Shown: positions 19,540 through 28,043 of the stretch, piece after piece
How the letters are laid out: every line of letters starts with the position of its first letter
Numbering within the stretch: the first letter of the stretch is position 1
Assembly: GCF_001812805.1 (NCBI RefSeq)
Contig: NZ_KV810494.1
Location: forward strand, 91,706-155,705
Source: Corynebacterium sp. HMSC078H07
Lineage (GTDB): Bacteria; Actinomycetota; Actinomycetes; Mycobacteriales; Mycobacteriaceae
Reading direction: 5' to 3'
Length of the DNA: 64,000 nt
The notes under the pieces: generated by a model
The model's database searches: none
What the model saw: the letters and a program-made list of their open reading frames with translations, nothing else
What the model was told of the DNA's origin: nothing
Position numbers and translations under genes: made by a program

Positions 19540-21636
19540 TTAGAGCGACTCGCGGGAGGCTTGTACCTCGTCGTCGTCCGGCAACAGGATGTCCGAGTTG
19601 GTCGGAACGATCGTCGGCAAAATAACAGGCTCACGCTTGTACTTCGACGACATGAGCTTGGCTACCTTACGGCGAATCTTCTGCACCATTCGGTAGGTAT
19701 CGTTCTCACCCTCTGCGGCGAGATCGTTCATGGTATCCTCCACCATCTCTGCGACCTCCGGCACGATGCCGCGGTCGTCATCAGAGAAACCAGTAGTGGA
19801 GACCGCTGGGTGCTCGAGCAGACGCGAGGTGCGGTTGTCGATCACACAGGTAATCGACACCACGCCTCCTGCACCCAAGTTGGTGCGGTCTGCCAAGGTG
19901 TCCGCGTCGACGTCACCCATGGACACGCCATCGACGTAAAGGTTGCCCACCTGGATCTGGCCGACGACCTCGGCGCGGCCATTGCGCAAGTCAACCACGA
20001 CACCGTTCTGAACAAGGACTACGCGATCACGGGAAACACCCGTGGAAATTGCAAGCTCCTTGTTCGCGCGCAGGTGGCGCCATTCGCCGTGAACCGGCAT
20101 GGCGTTCTTCGGGCGTGCTGCGTTGTACAGGAACAGCAGCTCACCACCGTAGCCGTGGCCGGAGGCGTGAACCTTGGCCTCCTTATTGGTGATAACTTCA
20201 GCACCAATCTGGGACAGCATGTTGATGACACCGAATACTGCCTCCTCGTTACCCGGAATGAGCGAGGAGGAGAAGATGATGAGGTCACCATCACGGACCG
20301 TGATCTGACGGTGCTCGCGACGAGCCATGCGGGACAAAGCAGCCATCGGCTCACCCTGGGTACCCGTAGTGATGAGCAGAACCTTGTGCGGAGCCATCTT
20401 GGCTGCCTCATCGATCGGGATGATGGTGCCGCGCGGAACTTTGAGGAAGCCCATCTTTTCCGCAATCTCCATGTTGCGCATCATGGAACGGCCGTTGAAT
20501 GCGACCTTTCGGCCGGCAGCCACGGCAGCGTCGATAGCCGCCTGCACGCGGTACACGTTCGACGCGAAGGACGCGATAATCACGCGCTGCTTGGCTCCAG
20601 AAACCAAACGCTTAAAGGTTGCCGGAATGTCACCTTCAGAGGCAGAAACACCCGGGATGTTGGCGTTGGTGGAGTCACACAGCATGAGGTCCACGCCCTC
20701 ATCGCCGTAACGCGACAGTGCCGGGAGGTCAGTCGGGCGGTTATCCAACGGAGTCTGGTCCAGCTTGATATCACCGGTGTGAATGATATTGCCGGCCGGG
20801 GTACCCAGCATGACACCAAGCGCGTCCGGGACCGAGTGGTTCACTGCCCAGAAGCGGCAGCGGAACGGGCCGTAGTTCACATCAGATTTCTCGTTGACTT
20901 CAACGAACTTCGGCTTCTGGCGGTGCTCCTTACACTTTGCAGCGATGAGCGCGATGGTGAAGCGCGACGCCACGATCGGGATATCCGGGCGCAGCTTCAA
21001 AAGCCACGGGATAGCGCCAATGTGATCCTCGTGTGCGTGGGTCACCACGAGGGCCTTGACCTTGTGGATCTTCTTCTCAATCGGACCAAAGTCCGGAAGG
21101 ATCAAGTCAACGCCCGGCTCACCGGAGGACGGGAAAAGCACACCACAGTCGATGATGAGAAGTTCATCCTGGTACTCAAAGACGGTCATGTTGCGACCGA
21201 TCTCAGAGATACCACCCAGAGCATAAATGCGCAGGGCATCCTTTTGTTGCTTCGGAGGTTCCGGCAAACGCTTGGTCAGGTCCGCGCCCTGCATGGATTT
21301 AGGCACGTTGCGGCGGCCACGGTTGTTATTGCGGTTGCGGCCGTTGTTGCGACCACCATTGTTGTTGCCGTTATTACCGTTATTGTTAGCGCCACCATTG
21401 CCACCGCGGCCGCGGCCACGGCCGCCGCGGGAACCACGGGAACGGGAGCGGCGGTTGCCGTCCTCGGAATTTGAGTTGTTCGAGTTGTCAGACTCGTTCG
21501 AATTAGTGCCAGTCGCAGCCGATTCATTCGGCGCTTGGAAAACCGGCGAAGCCGCCTCATTCGAGGCGGTCTCAGTCTCCGCAGGCGGGCCCGCCTTGCG
21601 GGTTACCTTGCGGGAGCGGTTACGGGGTTCAGTCAT
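19540..21636 (-). CDS. rnj: Ribonuclease J
   Basis: 698 residues. Metallo-beta-lactamase/beta-CASP ribonuclease with 5'-exo and endo activity in mRNA decay and rRNA processing. The metal-binding motif THAHEDHIG is complete, and the beta-CASP region shows FASNVYRVQAAIDAA and the terminal ASGHGYGGEL motif. The first 140 or so residues are a low-complexity Gly/Asn/Arg-rich extension with NNNG-type runs, expected to be disordered and RNA binding; this is longer than the Firmicutes enzyme but usual in corynebacteria. dapA starts 2 bases upstream of it, so the two are co-transcribed. Confidence 0.94.
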   Translation of the reverse strand: MTEPRNRSRKVTRKAGPPAETETASNEAASPVFQAPNESAATGTNSNESDNSNNSNSEDGNRRSRSRGSRGGRGRGRGGNGGANNNGNNGNNNGGRNNGRNRNNNRGRRNVPKSMQGADLTKRLPEPPKQQKDALRIYALGGISEIGRNMTVFEYQDELLIIDCGVLFPSSGEPGVDLILPDFGPIEKKIHKVKALVVTHAHEDHIGAIPWLLKLRPDIPIVASRFTIALIAAKCKEHRQKPKFVEVNEKSDVNYGPFRCRFWAVNHSVPDALGVMLGTPAGNIIHTGDIKLDQTPLDNRPTDLPALSRYGDEGVDLMLCDSTNANIPGVSASEGDIPATFKRLVSGAKQRVIIASFASNVYRVQAAIDAAVAAGRKVAFNGRSMMRNMEIAEKMGFLKVPRGTIIPIDEAAKMAPHKVLLITTGTQGEPMAALSRMARREHRQITVRDGDLIIFSSSLIPGNEEAVFGVINMLSQIGAEVITNKEAKVHASGHGYGGELLFLYNAARPKNAMPVHGEWRHLRANKELAISTGVSRDRVVLVQNGVVVDLRNGRAEVVGQIQVGNLYVDGVSMGDVDADTLADRTNLGAGGVVSITCVIDNRTSRLLEHPAVSTTGFSDDDRGIVPEVAEMVEDTMNDLAAEGENDTYRMVQKIRRKVAKLMSSKYKREPVILPTIVPTNSDILLPDDDEVQASRESL

Positions 21637-21638
21637 TC

Positions 21639-22547
21639 TTAAAGGACTCCAGCCTTCTCCAAATCGTGGCGGAGGGCCTCAACCTCGTCCGCGTTTGCCG
21701 CGGACACTGGGAGGCGAGGGTCTCCTACTTCAATGCCCTGCAGGCGCAGGGCAGCCTTAACGAGTGTTGCTCCGCCCAACCGGCCTTGTGCCTGGATGAG
21801 CGGGGTTAAAGTTTTCGCGTTGATCTCACGTGCACGTGCACCGTCACCTTCGTCGAAGGCTACGTAGAGATCAGCCAGGGCGCGCGGTGCGATGTGGCCA
21901 ATCACGGAGATAACACCTGAGGCGCCGAGGGCTAGCCACGGCAGGTTCAGGCCGTCATCACCGGAGTACCACGCCAAACCGGTCTCCTGGATAAGCGGTG
22001 CGGCCGCAGCAAGATCGCCTTTGGCGTCCTTAACGGCCTGGATGTTCGGCACCTCCGCGAGGCGAAGAAGTGTCTCCGTCTCAATCGGGATACCCGAGCG
22101 GCCAGGGATGTCGTACAGACAAATGGGGAGGTTTACGGCTTCCGCTACGGCAGTGAAGTGCGCATACACACCAGCCTGGGAGGGCTTGGAGTAGTACGGG
22201 GTGACGACCAAGAGGCTGTCCGCCCCAGCATCGGCAAAGGCGCGTGCGGCCTCGATGCTGGTAGCGGTGTTATTGGTTCCTGCGCCAGCGCACAGCTTGG
22301 CGCGGTCCCCCACCTCGTCCTTCACAGCTGCAAACAGCTCCAGCTTCTCATCCAGTGACGTCGTCGGCGACTCACCCGTAGTACCTGCCAGGATGAGAGA
22401 ATCGACGCCATTATCAACAAGATGAGCTGCTAGGCGACGCCCCGCAGACACGTCCAGCGCACCTGCCTGGTCAAAGGGAGTGACCATGGCTACGCCCACG
22501 CGTCCAAAGATGTCGACGCCCGTCTGTACTGCCATACCTGTGCTCAT
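21639..22547 (-). CDS. dapA: 4-hydroxy-tetrahydrodipicolinate synthase
   Basis: 302 residues from [15 protein letters not shown], matching the known start of corynebacterial DapA. Condenses pyruvate with aspartate semialdehyde in the lysine and diaminopimelate pathway. Signatures: [12 protein letters not shown], the [11 protein letters not shown] segment with its catalytic Tyr, [11 protein letters not shown], and the Schiff-base lysine in VKDAKGD. Corynebacterial DapA is usually not feedback-inhibited by lysine. Clustered with thyX and dapB. Confidence 0.95.
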   Translation of the reverse strand: MSTGMAVQTGVDIFGRVGVAMVTPFDQAGALDVSAGRRLAAHLVDNGVDSLILAGTTGESPTTSLDEKLELFAAVKDEVGDRAKLCAGAGTNNTATSIEAARAFADAGADSLLVVTPYYSKPSQAGVYAHFTAVAEAVNLPICLYDIPGRSGIPIETETLLRLAEVPNIQAVKDAKGDLAAAAPLIQETGLAWYSGDDGLNLPWLALGASGVISVIGHIAPRALADLYVAFDEGDGARAREINAKTLTPLIQAQGRLGGATLVKAALRLQGIEVGDPRLPVSAANADEVEALRHDLEKAGVL

Positions 22548-22617
22548 AGGCGTCAAGATTACCCGCTTTGTGCTCTGTTAGCTGAATCGGGGCCGCGCGC
22601 GAGTCTTAAATTTCTTC

Positions 22618-23366
22618 TTAGGCGTATGGACTGGATGCCATTTCGGTGCCGTCGGCGAGGGTGGTGATATTGAAATCGTCGAAAAGCACTGGCGATTGCT
22701 CCCGCAACAACTTGAGACACGTCACGGCTAGCTGGCGCAACTCGGTATCTGCTTGCTCCGTTGCCCGTGCGCCAATGAAGTGCCGCCACGCACGGTAGTT
22801 TCCGGTCACGACGATGCGCGATTCTGTGAGATTGGGCAGAACGGCTCGGGCAGCCTGTCGCGCTTGCTTCTTCCGCAGTAGCGCGTTGGGTTCCTGCTCG
22901 AGTTTGGACTCAAGAGCATCCAAGAGCTCTTCATAGACGAAACGAGCATCATCGGCCGCCTGCAGAGTCAATCGGGTAAGTTGTTCATCCTCCGCAATGA
23001 GTTTCGGCAGCACCACCTCAGTTTCCTCGGGGTGAACAAAGCGCTGCGAGAGCTGCGAAAAGGAAAAGTGGCGGTGCCGGACCAGTTCATGAGTAGCTGA
23101 ACGCGATAGGCCGCGGATGTACAACGTAGCCGTCGCATGCTCAAGCAGAGCGTCGTGTCCAACTTCCAAGATGTGGTGCAGATAAGCCTGGTTGGAGGCC
23201 GTCCGGGGATTTGGCTTATCGAAGGACTCATAACAAGCGCGACCAGCAAATTCTACTAACGCCTCGCTGTCCGACGCCCCCTCATCCACCTCCCACTCCA
23301 CTCCCCGTGGCGCGTGAAAGGATGTCGCCGCGATGAGCTGAACATCAAGCTCAGTGACCTTTGCCA

Positions 23367-23367
<1 letters not shown>
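22618..23367 (-). CDS. thyX: FAD-dependent thymidylate synthase ThyX
   Basis: 249 residues. Makes dTMP from dUMP using methylenetetrahydrofolate and reduced flavin. The diagnostic ThyX motif RHRxxSxxxxSxR is present as [13 protein letters not shown] near residue 95. Its ATG overlaps the dapB stop by one base (TAATG), so translation is coupled. The dapB-thyX-dapA order is conserved in corynebacteria. Confidence 0.95.
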
Positions 23368-24579
<1,212 letters not shown>

Positions 24580-25028
24580 TTACCGGTCCTGGGCCTTTAT
24601 CACTCGCTCGCTTACGACCGTGTGCGCATAAATTGACCAGGATAGAGCTGAATCCATAACCAAAAGCGTGTGTGCCAGGGTTCCACCCGCGCTAAAGCGA
24701 GGAGGCTTGAAATCCCCGACAACATTTCCTTTATCAGTAATGTGCGTCCATCTACTGTGCCTGCAGCCTTTGCTGGTGATGGTGAGAATGCTGGGGAAGC
24801 CCGTGAAAACGCTTTTATCGTCAATGAACCCTTTGTCCCGGAGCAATCGAAGACGCTTACAAGCTCCCGAATCGTAAATTCCCCACAGCCTGGCAACGTG
24901 GTCGCGCGCCATAGCTTCAAACGCAACCAAACAGTCAAGAGGAGCCGATCTCGCTCAGTTAACTCAAATTGCTTGGCCGTACGAAACGGTCGTAACCTCT
25001 GGTCTGAAACATGAATAATCTTCACCAT
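24580..25028 (-). pseudogene. Frameshifted, truncated replication-relaxation (Replic_Relax)-like gene
   Basis: Two overlapping minus-strand frames read as one protein after a single-base correction at the AAA run 24929-24931. The first frame starts at 25028 (MVKIIHVSD) and gives FELTERDRLLLTV; the second continues with VAFEAMARDHVARLWGI, CKRLRLLRDKGFI and a FSAGGTLAHTLLVMDSAL segment. This is the winged-helix layout of Replic_Relax proteins from plasmids and integrative elements (LTxRD...LxxLxxxGL...HxLxVxD). It stops after about 150 residues, short of the family. The family call is from pattern memory and needs a profile search. Confidence 0.55.
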
Positions 25029-25261
25029 GTAGTAATGGTCGCATTAGAGTGTGCAAACCCTAATGCGCCAACGAAACGACAGATTATCACGCGCTTTGAA
25101 GGAGCATGACGAGTATCCTTCTCCCGCCTCGCCTACGGCTCGTTGGACATCAGGTCATGAAGGCTTCGCAATCATAACCCGGAAGATCTCGCACGAAATT
25201 TCTAAAACGACAAAGAAGCCCTAGATTCGTATAAACGGTTCTAGGGCTTCTAACCTTTGCT
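25029..25261. other. Short intergenic region with an operator-like inverted repeat
   Basis: CGCATTAG (25040-25047) and CTAATGCG (25060-25067) form a perfect 8-bp inverted repeat with a 12-base spacer, just upstream of the pseudogene start at 25028. That is the expected place for a self-regulatory operator. A 24-codon ORF at 25106-25180 (plus) is probably chance. Confidence 0.35.
25215..25250 (-). terminator. Hairpin terminator after the small ORF at 25262
   Basis: GAAGCCCTAGA (25215-25225) pairs perfectly with TCTAGGGCTTC (25240-25250), a stem of 11 bp with a 14-base loop. On the minus strand it is followed by TTTGTCGTTTT, a T-rich tract, so it should terminate minus-strand transcription. 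Confidence 0.75.
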
Positions 25262-25543
25262 TCACGAGTTCAGCATGAGCAGTGAGCTACCGATTGCTCC
25301 AGTACCTATATTTTCAATTGACGCGATAATGCGACTGCGATTGTTATGACCCATTCTCTGCTCCTTTTCTTTATTTATGCAAACAAGAAACTTCTTTGAA
25401 AAAGGCTGACCTACACTTTCAATAATCCAAAGAGCAATCAGGTATAACACTGCTATTGCTAAGGTACCTAGGATGTCGAGTCCTAGATCACTGCTTAGCT
25501 CAACCCGCGAAGCACTATTGATTATATAACAGGAGGGAGACAC
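25262..25543 (-). CDS. Hypothetical small protein; possibly only the last 30 codons are the real gene
   Basis: The open frame of 93 codons starts with a GTG at 25543 and has one hydrophobic segment (LGTLAIAVLYLIALWII) near residues 25-41. Inside it an ATG at 25354 is preceded by AAAAGGAGCAGAGA, the best ribosome-binding site in this patch, and would make a 30-residue peptide, MGHNNRSRIIASIEN... ending SSLLMLNS. A strong terminator follows directly. The two readings cannot be separated from sequence alone. Base composition is AT-rich, about 42% G+C over 25321-25380. No family recognised. Confidence 0.4.
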   Translation of the reverse strand: MSPSCYIINSASRVELSSDLGLDILGTLAIAVLYLIALWIIESVGQPFSKKFLVCINKEKEQRMGHNNRSRIIASIENIGTGAIGSSLLMLNS

Positions 25544-25610
25544 ACTCTCTGGAAAGATGGAACAAATGTTCTTAACGGGTTAGCTTCACAAAAATAGAGA
25601 ACAATAGCTC

Positions 25611-25637
25611 AGGGAGTCACGTTAAGCGTGACTCCCT
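25611..25637 (-). terminator. Hairpin terminator of the three-gene operon
   Basis: AGGGAGTCACG (25611-25621) pairs with CGTGACTCCCT (25627-25637), an 11-bp perfect stem with a 5-base loop. On the minus strand it is followed by AGCTATTGTTCTCTATTTTT. It lies 42 bases after the stop of the acidic third gene. Confidence 0.75.
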
Positions 25638-25678
25638 CGACAAAACTTCACCACCTGCACCGAACGGCTTCCAGTCCG

Positions 25679-26074
25679 TTACTTCGGCCGTGACATAAAC
25701 GACGCGAAATCAACAGAGCTGATAAAAGACCGAGGCCACTCCTCATCGTCGGTCAAAAGCATGTCCTCCCACAAACGTGACACAGCCGCCCCAGGCTCAA
25801 TAGGCTCGTCGATCGTCCCTAATGCGGTGGAATAGCTATACATATTCCATTCATCCTCGTTAACCGGTTCATCACTCTGAGCCTGGAGATCATGGAGCAA
25901 GTTATTTTTCACAACGGAATCCGACTCATCAATCTCCACATCAGCGACCAGATAGACGGTCGTGAACTGTTTCACGCGCTCCACTCGTTCAAGATAGCGC
26001 TGATAAAACCGAGGCAAATCCTCTTCTCTCGCAAGGAAATAGGTCTTTGTCAGGGTAATTTCGCTGGACATCAT
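25679..26074 (-). CDS. Hypothetical acidic cytosolic protein, third gene of coupled operon
   Basis: 131 residues from ATG 26074 (MMSSEITLTK); a second ATG follows directly. No signal peptide or membrane segment. The protein is strongly acidic, with clusters such as VADVEIDESDS and LLTDDEEW, and aromatic residues near the C-terminus. Its start overlaps the stop of the preceding secreted-protein gene by four bases (ATGA), so the two are translated together. A cytosolic acidic protein coupled to small secreted ones fits an immunity or accessory protein, but no family is recognised and this is inference. Confidence 0.65.
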   Translation of the reverse strand: MMSSEITLTKTYFLAREEDLPRFYQRYLERVERVKQFTTVYLVADVEIDESDSVVKNNLLHDLQAQSDEPVNEDEWNMYSYSTALGTIDEPIEPGAAVSRLWEDMLLTDDEEWPRSFISSVDFASFMSRPK

Positions 26075-26388
26075 TTAGGGTTCCAACTCGTGTCATAGGC
26101 ACCCGACGGACGGTACTTCCGCTGAGGATAGCAATGCCTCTTATGGGCATTGTTAAACTTGCTTTCATACAAATTTGCATCGGATTTGGCAGCATTAGGA
26201 TCTGTTGGATGATTACCTATGACAAAGCCCACAATAGGATTGCCGGGGGCATTCTCCACTACCTGGCATTTCATGGTGATCATGCCTAGTTCATTTTTAA
26301 CAACACCCGCTGCTTGCGCGACTTGCGTTTGAGCAAACACTGCAGAAGGAAGAGCGAGTGTAAGCGCCAAAGCACGTAATTTCTTCAT
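26071..26388 (-). CDS. Hypothetical small secreted protein, second gene of coupled operon
   Basis: 105 residues from the ATG at 26388, whose first base overlaps the stop of the preceding gene (TAATG). Residues 1-27 are a clear signal peptide (MKKLRALALTLALPSAVFA followed by QTQVAQAAG). The mature part, about 78 residues, has two cysteines (MKCQVV and KRHCYPQ) that could pair. Its last third is basic and aromatic (FNNAHKRHCYPQRKYRPSG). No family recognised; composition suggests a small toxin, enzyme inhibitor or binding protein, but nothing decides between them. Confidence 0.7.
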   Translation of the reverse strand: MKKLRALALTLALPSAVFAQTQVAQAAGVVKNELGMITMKCQVVENAPGNPIVGFVIGNHPTDPNAAKSDANLYESKFNNAHKRHCYPQRKYRPSGAYDTSWNPK

Positions 26389-26864
26389 TAGCAATTCTCC
26401 ACTCGATCGATGCGAGTAATACCTGGAACCTTCAACTTGGAAACGGTTTCTTCAGCGCCCGGGGCAACCCCTGTGCACTCAATATCCTGAGAACCCACCC
26501 AACCCGTCATGATGACTTTCACCCGAACAGGTGTAGGGCAATTATTCCGAATTTTGATCTCAGCTTGATGATGCTCAGCAGACACACACGCAGGGGCAGT
26601 GTTTGATGCATCATAGAAGCTTATAGTCGGCTCACCTTCCACATGGATTTCCGCTGACTGTTTCTCCTTGGCATCCGACAGGTCTACAGTCTTGGTTTCT
26701 CCGGAAGACAACTCAAATCCCGATTCACTGTCTGCAGCAGGAACCGTATCACCATCCAAGGTCGCTTCTGCATCCTGAGCAAACGCGCTACTGGGGGCGG
26801 CAAGAGCCAAGACAGCACCACAAACCAATGCCAAACGAACTTTTCTTGCAGACTTTTTAACCAT
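26388..26864 (-). CDS. Secreted protein with a tendamistat-like (alpha-amylase inhibitor) cysteine framework
   Basis: 158 residues with a signal peptide ending about SSAFA-QD (residue 29-30) and an AAAGG ribosome-binding site. After a 60-residue acidic linker, the last 70 residues hold four cysteines at 93, 109, 130 and 158. The spacings 16, 21 and 28 compare with 16, 18 and 28 in tendamistat from Streptomyces tendae. Shared positions include APxCV, an Asn two before the second Cys, VKV at +6 to +8 after it, CxxVAPG, and TV at +10/+11 from the third Cys. The amylase-binding Trp-Arg-Tyr triad is replaced by Gln-Ala-Glu, so amylase inhibition is not expected. First gene of a three-gene coupled operon. 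Confidence 0.65.
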   Translation of the reverse strand: MVKKSARKVRLALVCGAVLALAAPSSAFAQDAEATLDGDTVPAADSESGFELSSGETKTVDLSDAKEKQSAEIHVEGEPTISFYDASNTAPACVSAEHHQAEIKIRNNCPTPVRVKVIMTGWVGSQDIECTGVAPGAEETVSKLKVPGITRIDRVENC

Positions 26865-26938
26865 ATTCTTTACCTTTCTTAGCGTTGGGAATGCACTTCA
26901 CTCATGACAGTAGATGGAAAGTCCTCTCAAATCCATAG

Positions 26939-27109
26939 AACCTCCGTTCGGTACGCATAACTAAGAAGGATGAACACACGGATAAGCCCCGCGCCGTCGA
27001 AACAAACGATGAACCCAAAACTCACCCCGCACAACCCCAAGCCGTCGAATCAAACGACGAAGGGTCGCGGGAGCCGGGGCCGGAGGGAGATAAAGAAAAG
27101 CCTCCCTAA
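26939..27109 (+). pseudogene. Orphan C-terminal coding tail without a start codon
   Basis: From the stop at 26936-26938 the frame stays open for 56 codons with no ATG, GTG or TTG, then ends in TAA at 27107-27109. It reads as a typical acidic, proline-rich protein tail: RAVETNDEPKTHPAQPQ, then AVESNDEGSREPGPEGDKEK and two prolines. The two AVE(T/S)NDE units correspond to the 21-base direct repeat. This looks like the 3' end of a gene whose body was deleted, perhaps a mobile-element protein. Confidence 0.4.
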
Positions 27110-27168
27110 TGGTAAAAAGTCGGCGCAGTTTTTGGAACTGAGCGGAACTTTTAAGAGTTAGGGAGGCT
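27099..27168 (+). terminator. Long nested hairpin after the orphan coding tail
   Basis: AGCCTCCCTAA (27099-27109) pairs with TTAGGGAGGCT (27158-27168). Inside, AAAAGT (27115-27120) pairs with ACTTTT (27147-27152) and CAGTT (27126-27130) with AACTG (27136-27140). The stem begins on the last codons of the orphan tail, as a terminator would; a structured RNA is the alternative. Confidence 0.5.
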
Positions 27169-27286
27169 AGATGGCCTGAGAATGCCCCTCGGGGTCCAGC
27201 GGGGTTAGGCAGTGATGCCCACGTGTTGCTGCTCGTTATGATGGTCTAGGAAGCTGGATCCTGCTGTCACAGCTGAAGGGATAAAA

Positions 27287-27955
27287 ATGGCTCGCTTGAT
27301 TGCACCGACCACCGTCATCGGGGTCATCATTGCCGGATGTGCGTTGACCATCACCGCATGCTCTGATGGTGGTTCGCACACCACAAATTCACCTGCTTTT
27401 AGTTCGGTTGAATCCAGTCCGCGAGTTTCTGAAGCTCCAGCCAGTGACAAAGTGACCCCAAAGGACTCGGGAGCGCAAAGCAGCTCGGAGGCGATGACTG
27501 CAGCACAGTTTGCGGGCATGGGTACAGCAGCGCTGGAAAATCAGCACCACATGCCCGAACGGCTGGGAGATCTCACGCCAACTAATGTGCGCGTAGGTGC
27601 CCATGATGGGTTTACCCGCGTAGTCATTGATCTTGAAGGGGACGGTGAACCGGGCTGGTTTACCACCTACACGGAAAGCCCAACTCAGCAAGCCTCCGGT
27701 TACCCGGTTGAGGCAAAAGGAAACATTTTTCTCGACCTCGGAATCGAGGGAACTCCTTGGTCATCTACGCCTGAGCTTGAGGAACGGCATATTCAGCAGG
27801 GAACTACTCCTGGAACTGGAGTCGTGAGCGAAGTGGTCTACACCAGCTCATTTGAGTCACAATCGCAATTCATCATTGGTCTGCAGAAAAGGACTCCGTA
27901 CTCGGTGACATTTCTCGAGGACCCCAAACGACTTGTACTTGATTTCCAGGACTAG
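27287..27955 (+). CDS. AMIN-like domain lipoprotein
   Basis: 222 residues with a GAAGGG ribosome-binding site. A signal with lipobox LTITAC puts the lipidated cysteine at residue 25. A Ser/Pro-rich linker runs to about residue 85. The remaining 135 residues look like the actinobacterial AMIN-like domain: VRVGAHDGFTRVVIDLEGDGEPGWFTTY at its start and YSVTFLEDPKRLVLDFQD at its end. AMIN-type domains bind cell-wall glycans, but a specific role for this lipoprotein is not known. Returns the base composition to that of the core genome and marks the right edge of the accessory patch. Confidence 0.78.
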   Translation: MARLIAPTTVIGVIIAGCALTITACSDGGSHTTNSPAFSSVESSPRVSEAPASDKVTPKDSGAQSSSEAMTAAQFAGMGTAALENQHHMPERLGDLTPTNVRVGAHDGFTRVVIDLEGDGEPGWFTTYTESPTQQASGYPVEAKGNIFLDLGIEGTPWSSTPELEERHIQQGTTPGTGVVSEVVYTSSFESQSQFIIGLQKRTPYSVTFLEDPKRLVLDFQD

Positions 27956-27977
27956 CAGCTAGGCACCCAACAAGCTA

Positions 27978-28024
27978 AGAGCCCCGCCATCGCAGCCCGT
28001 GAACGAGCTGGAGAGCGGGGCTCT
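27978..28024. terminator. Bidirectional terminator between AMIN-like gene and pnp
   Basis: AGAGCCCCGC (27978-27987) pairs with GCGGGGCTCT (28015-28024), a perfect 10-bp GC-rich stem with a 27-base loop between two convergent genes. Confidence 0.7.
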
Positions 28025-28043
28025 GGCTTATGAGGTTTAGGAA

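Larger units (their letters stand above)
26865..27286. other. Gene-free region between the coupled operon and the AMIN-like lipoprotein
   Basis: Contains the promoter region of the minus-strand operon (not resolved), an orphan C-terminal coding tail (26939-27109), a long nested hairpin (27099-27168) and the ribosome-binding site of the next gene (GAAGGG before 27287). GCCGTCGAA-x-CAAACGA-x-GAA occurs twice, at 26993-27013 and 27041-27061, 48 bases apart. Confidence 0.6.
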
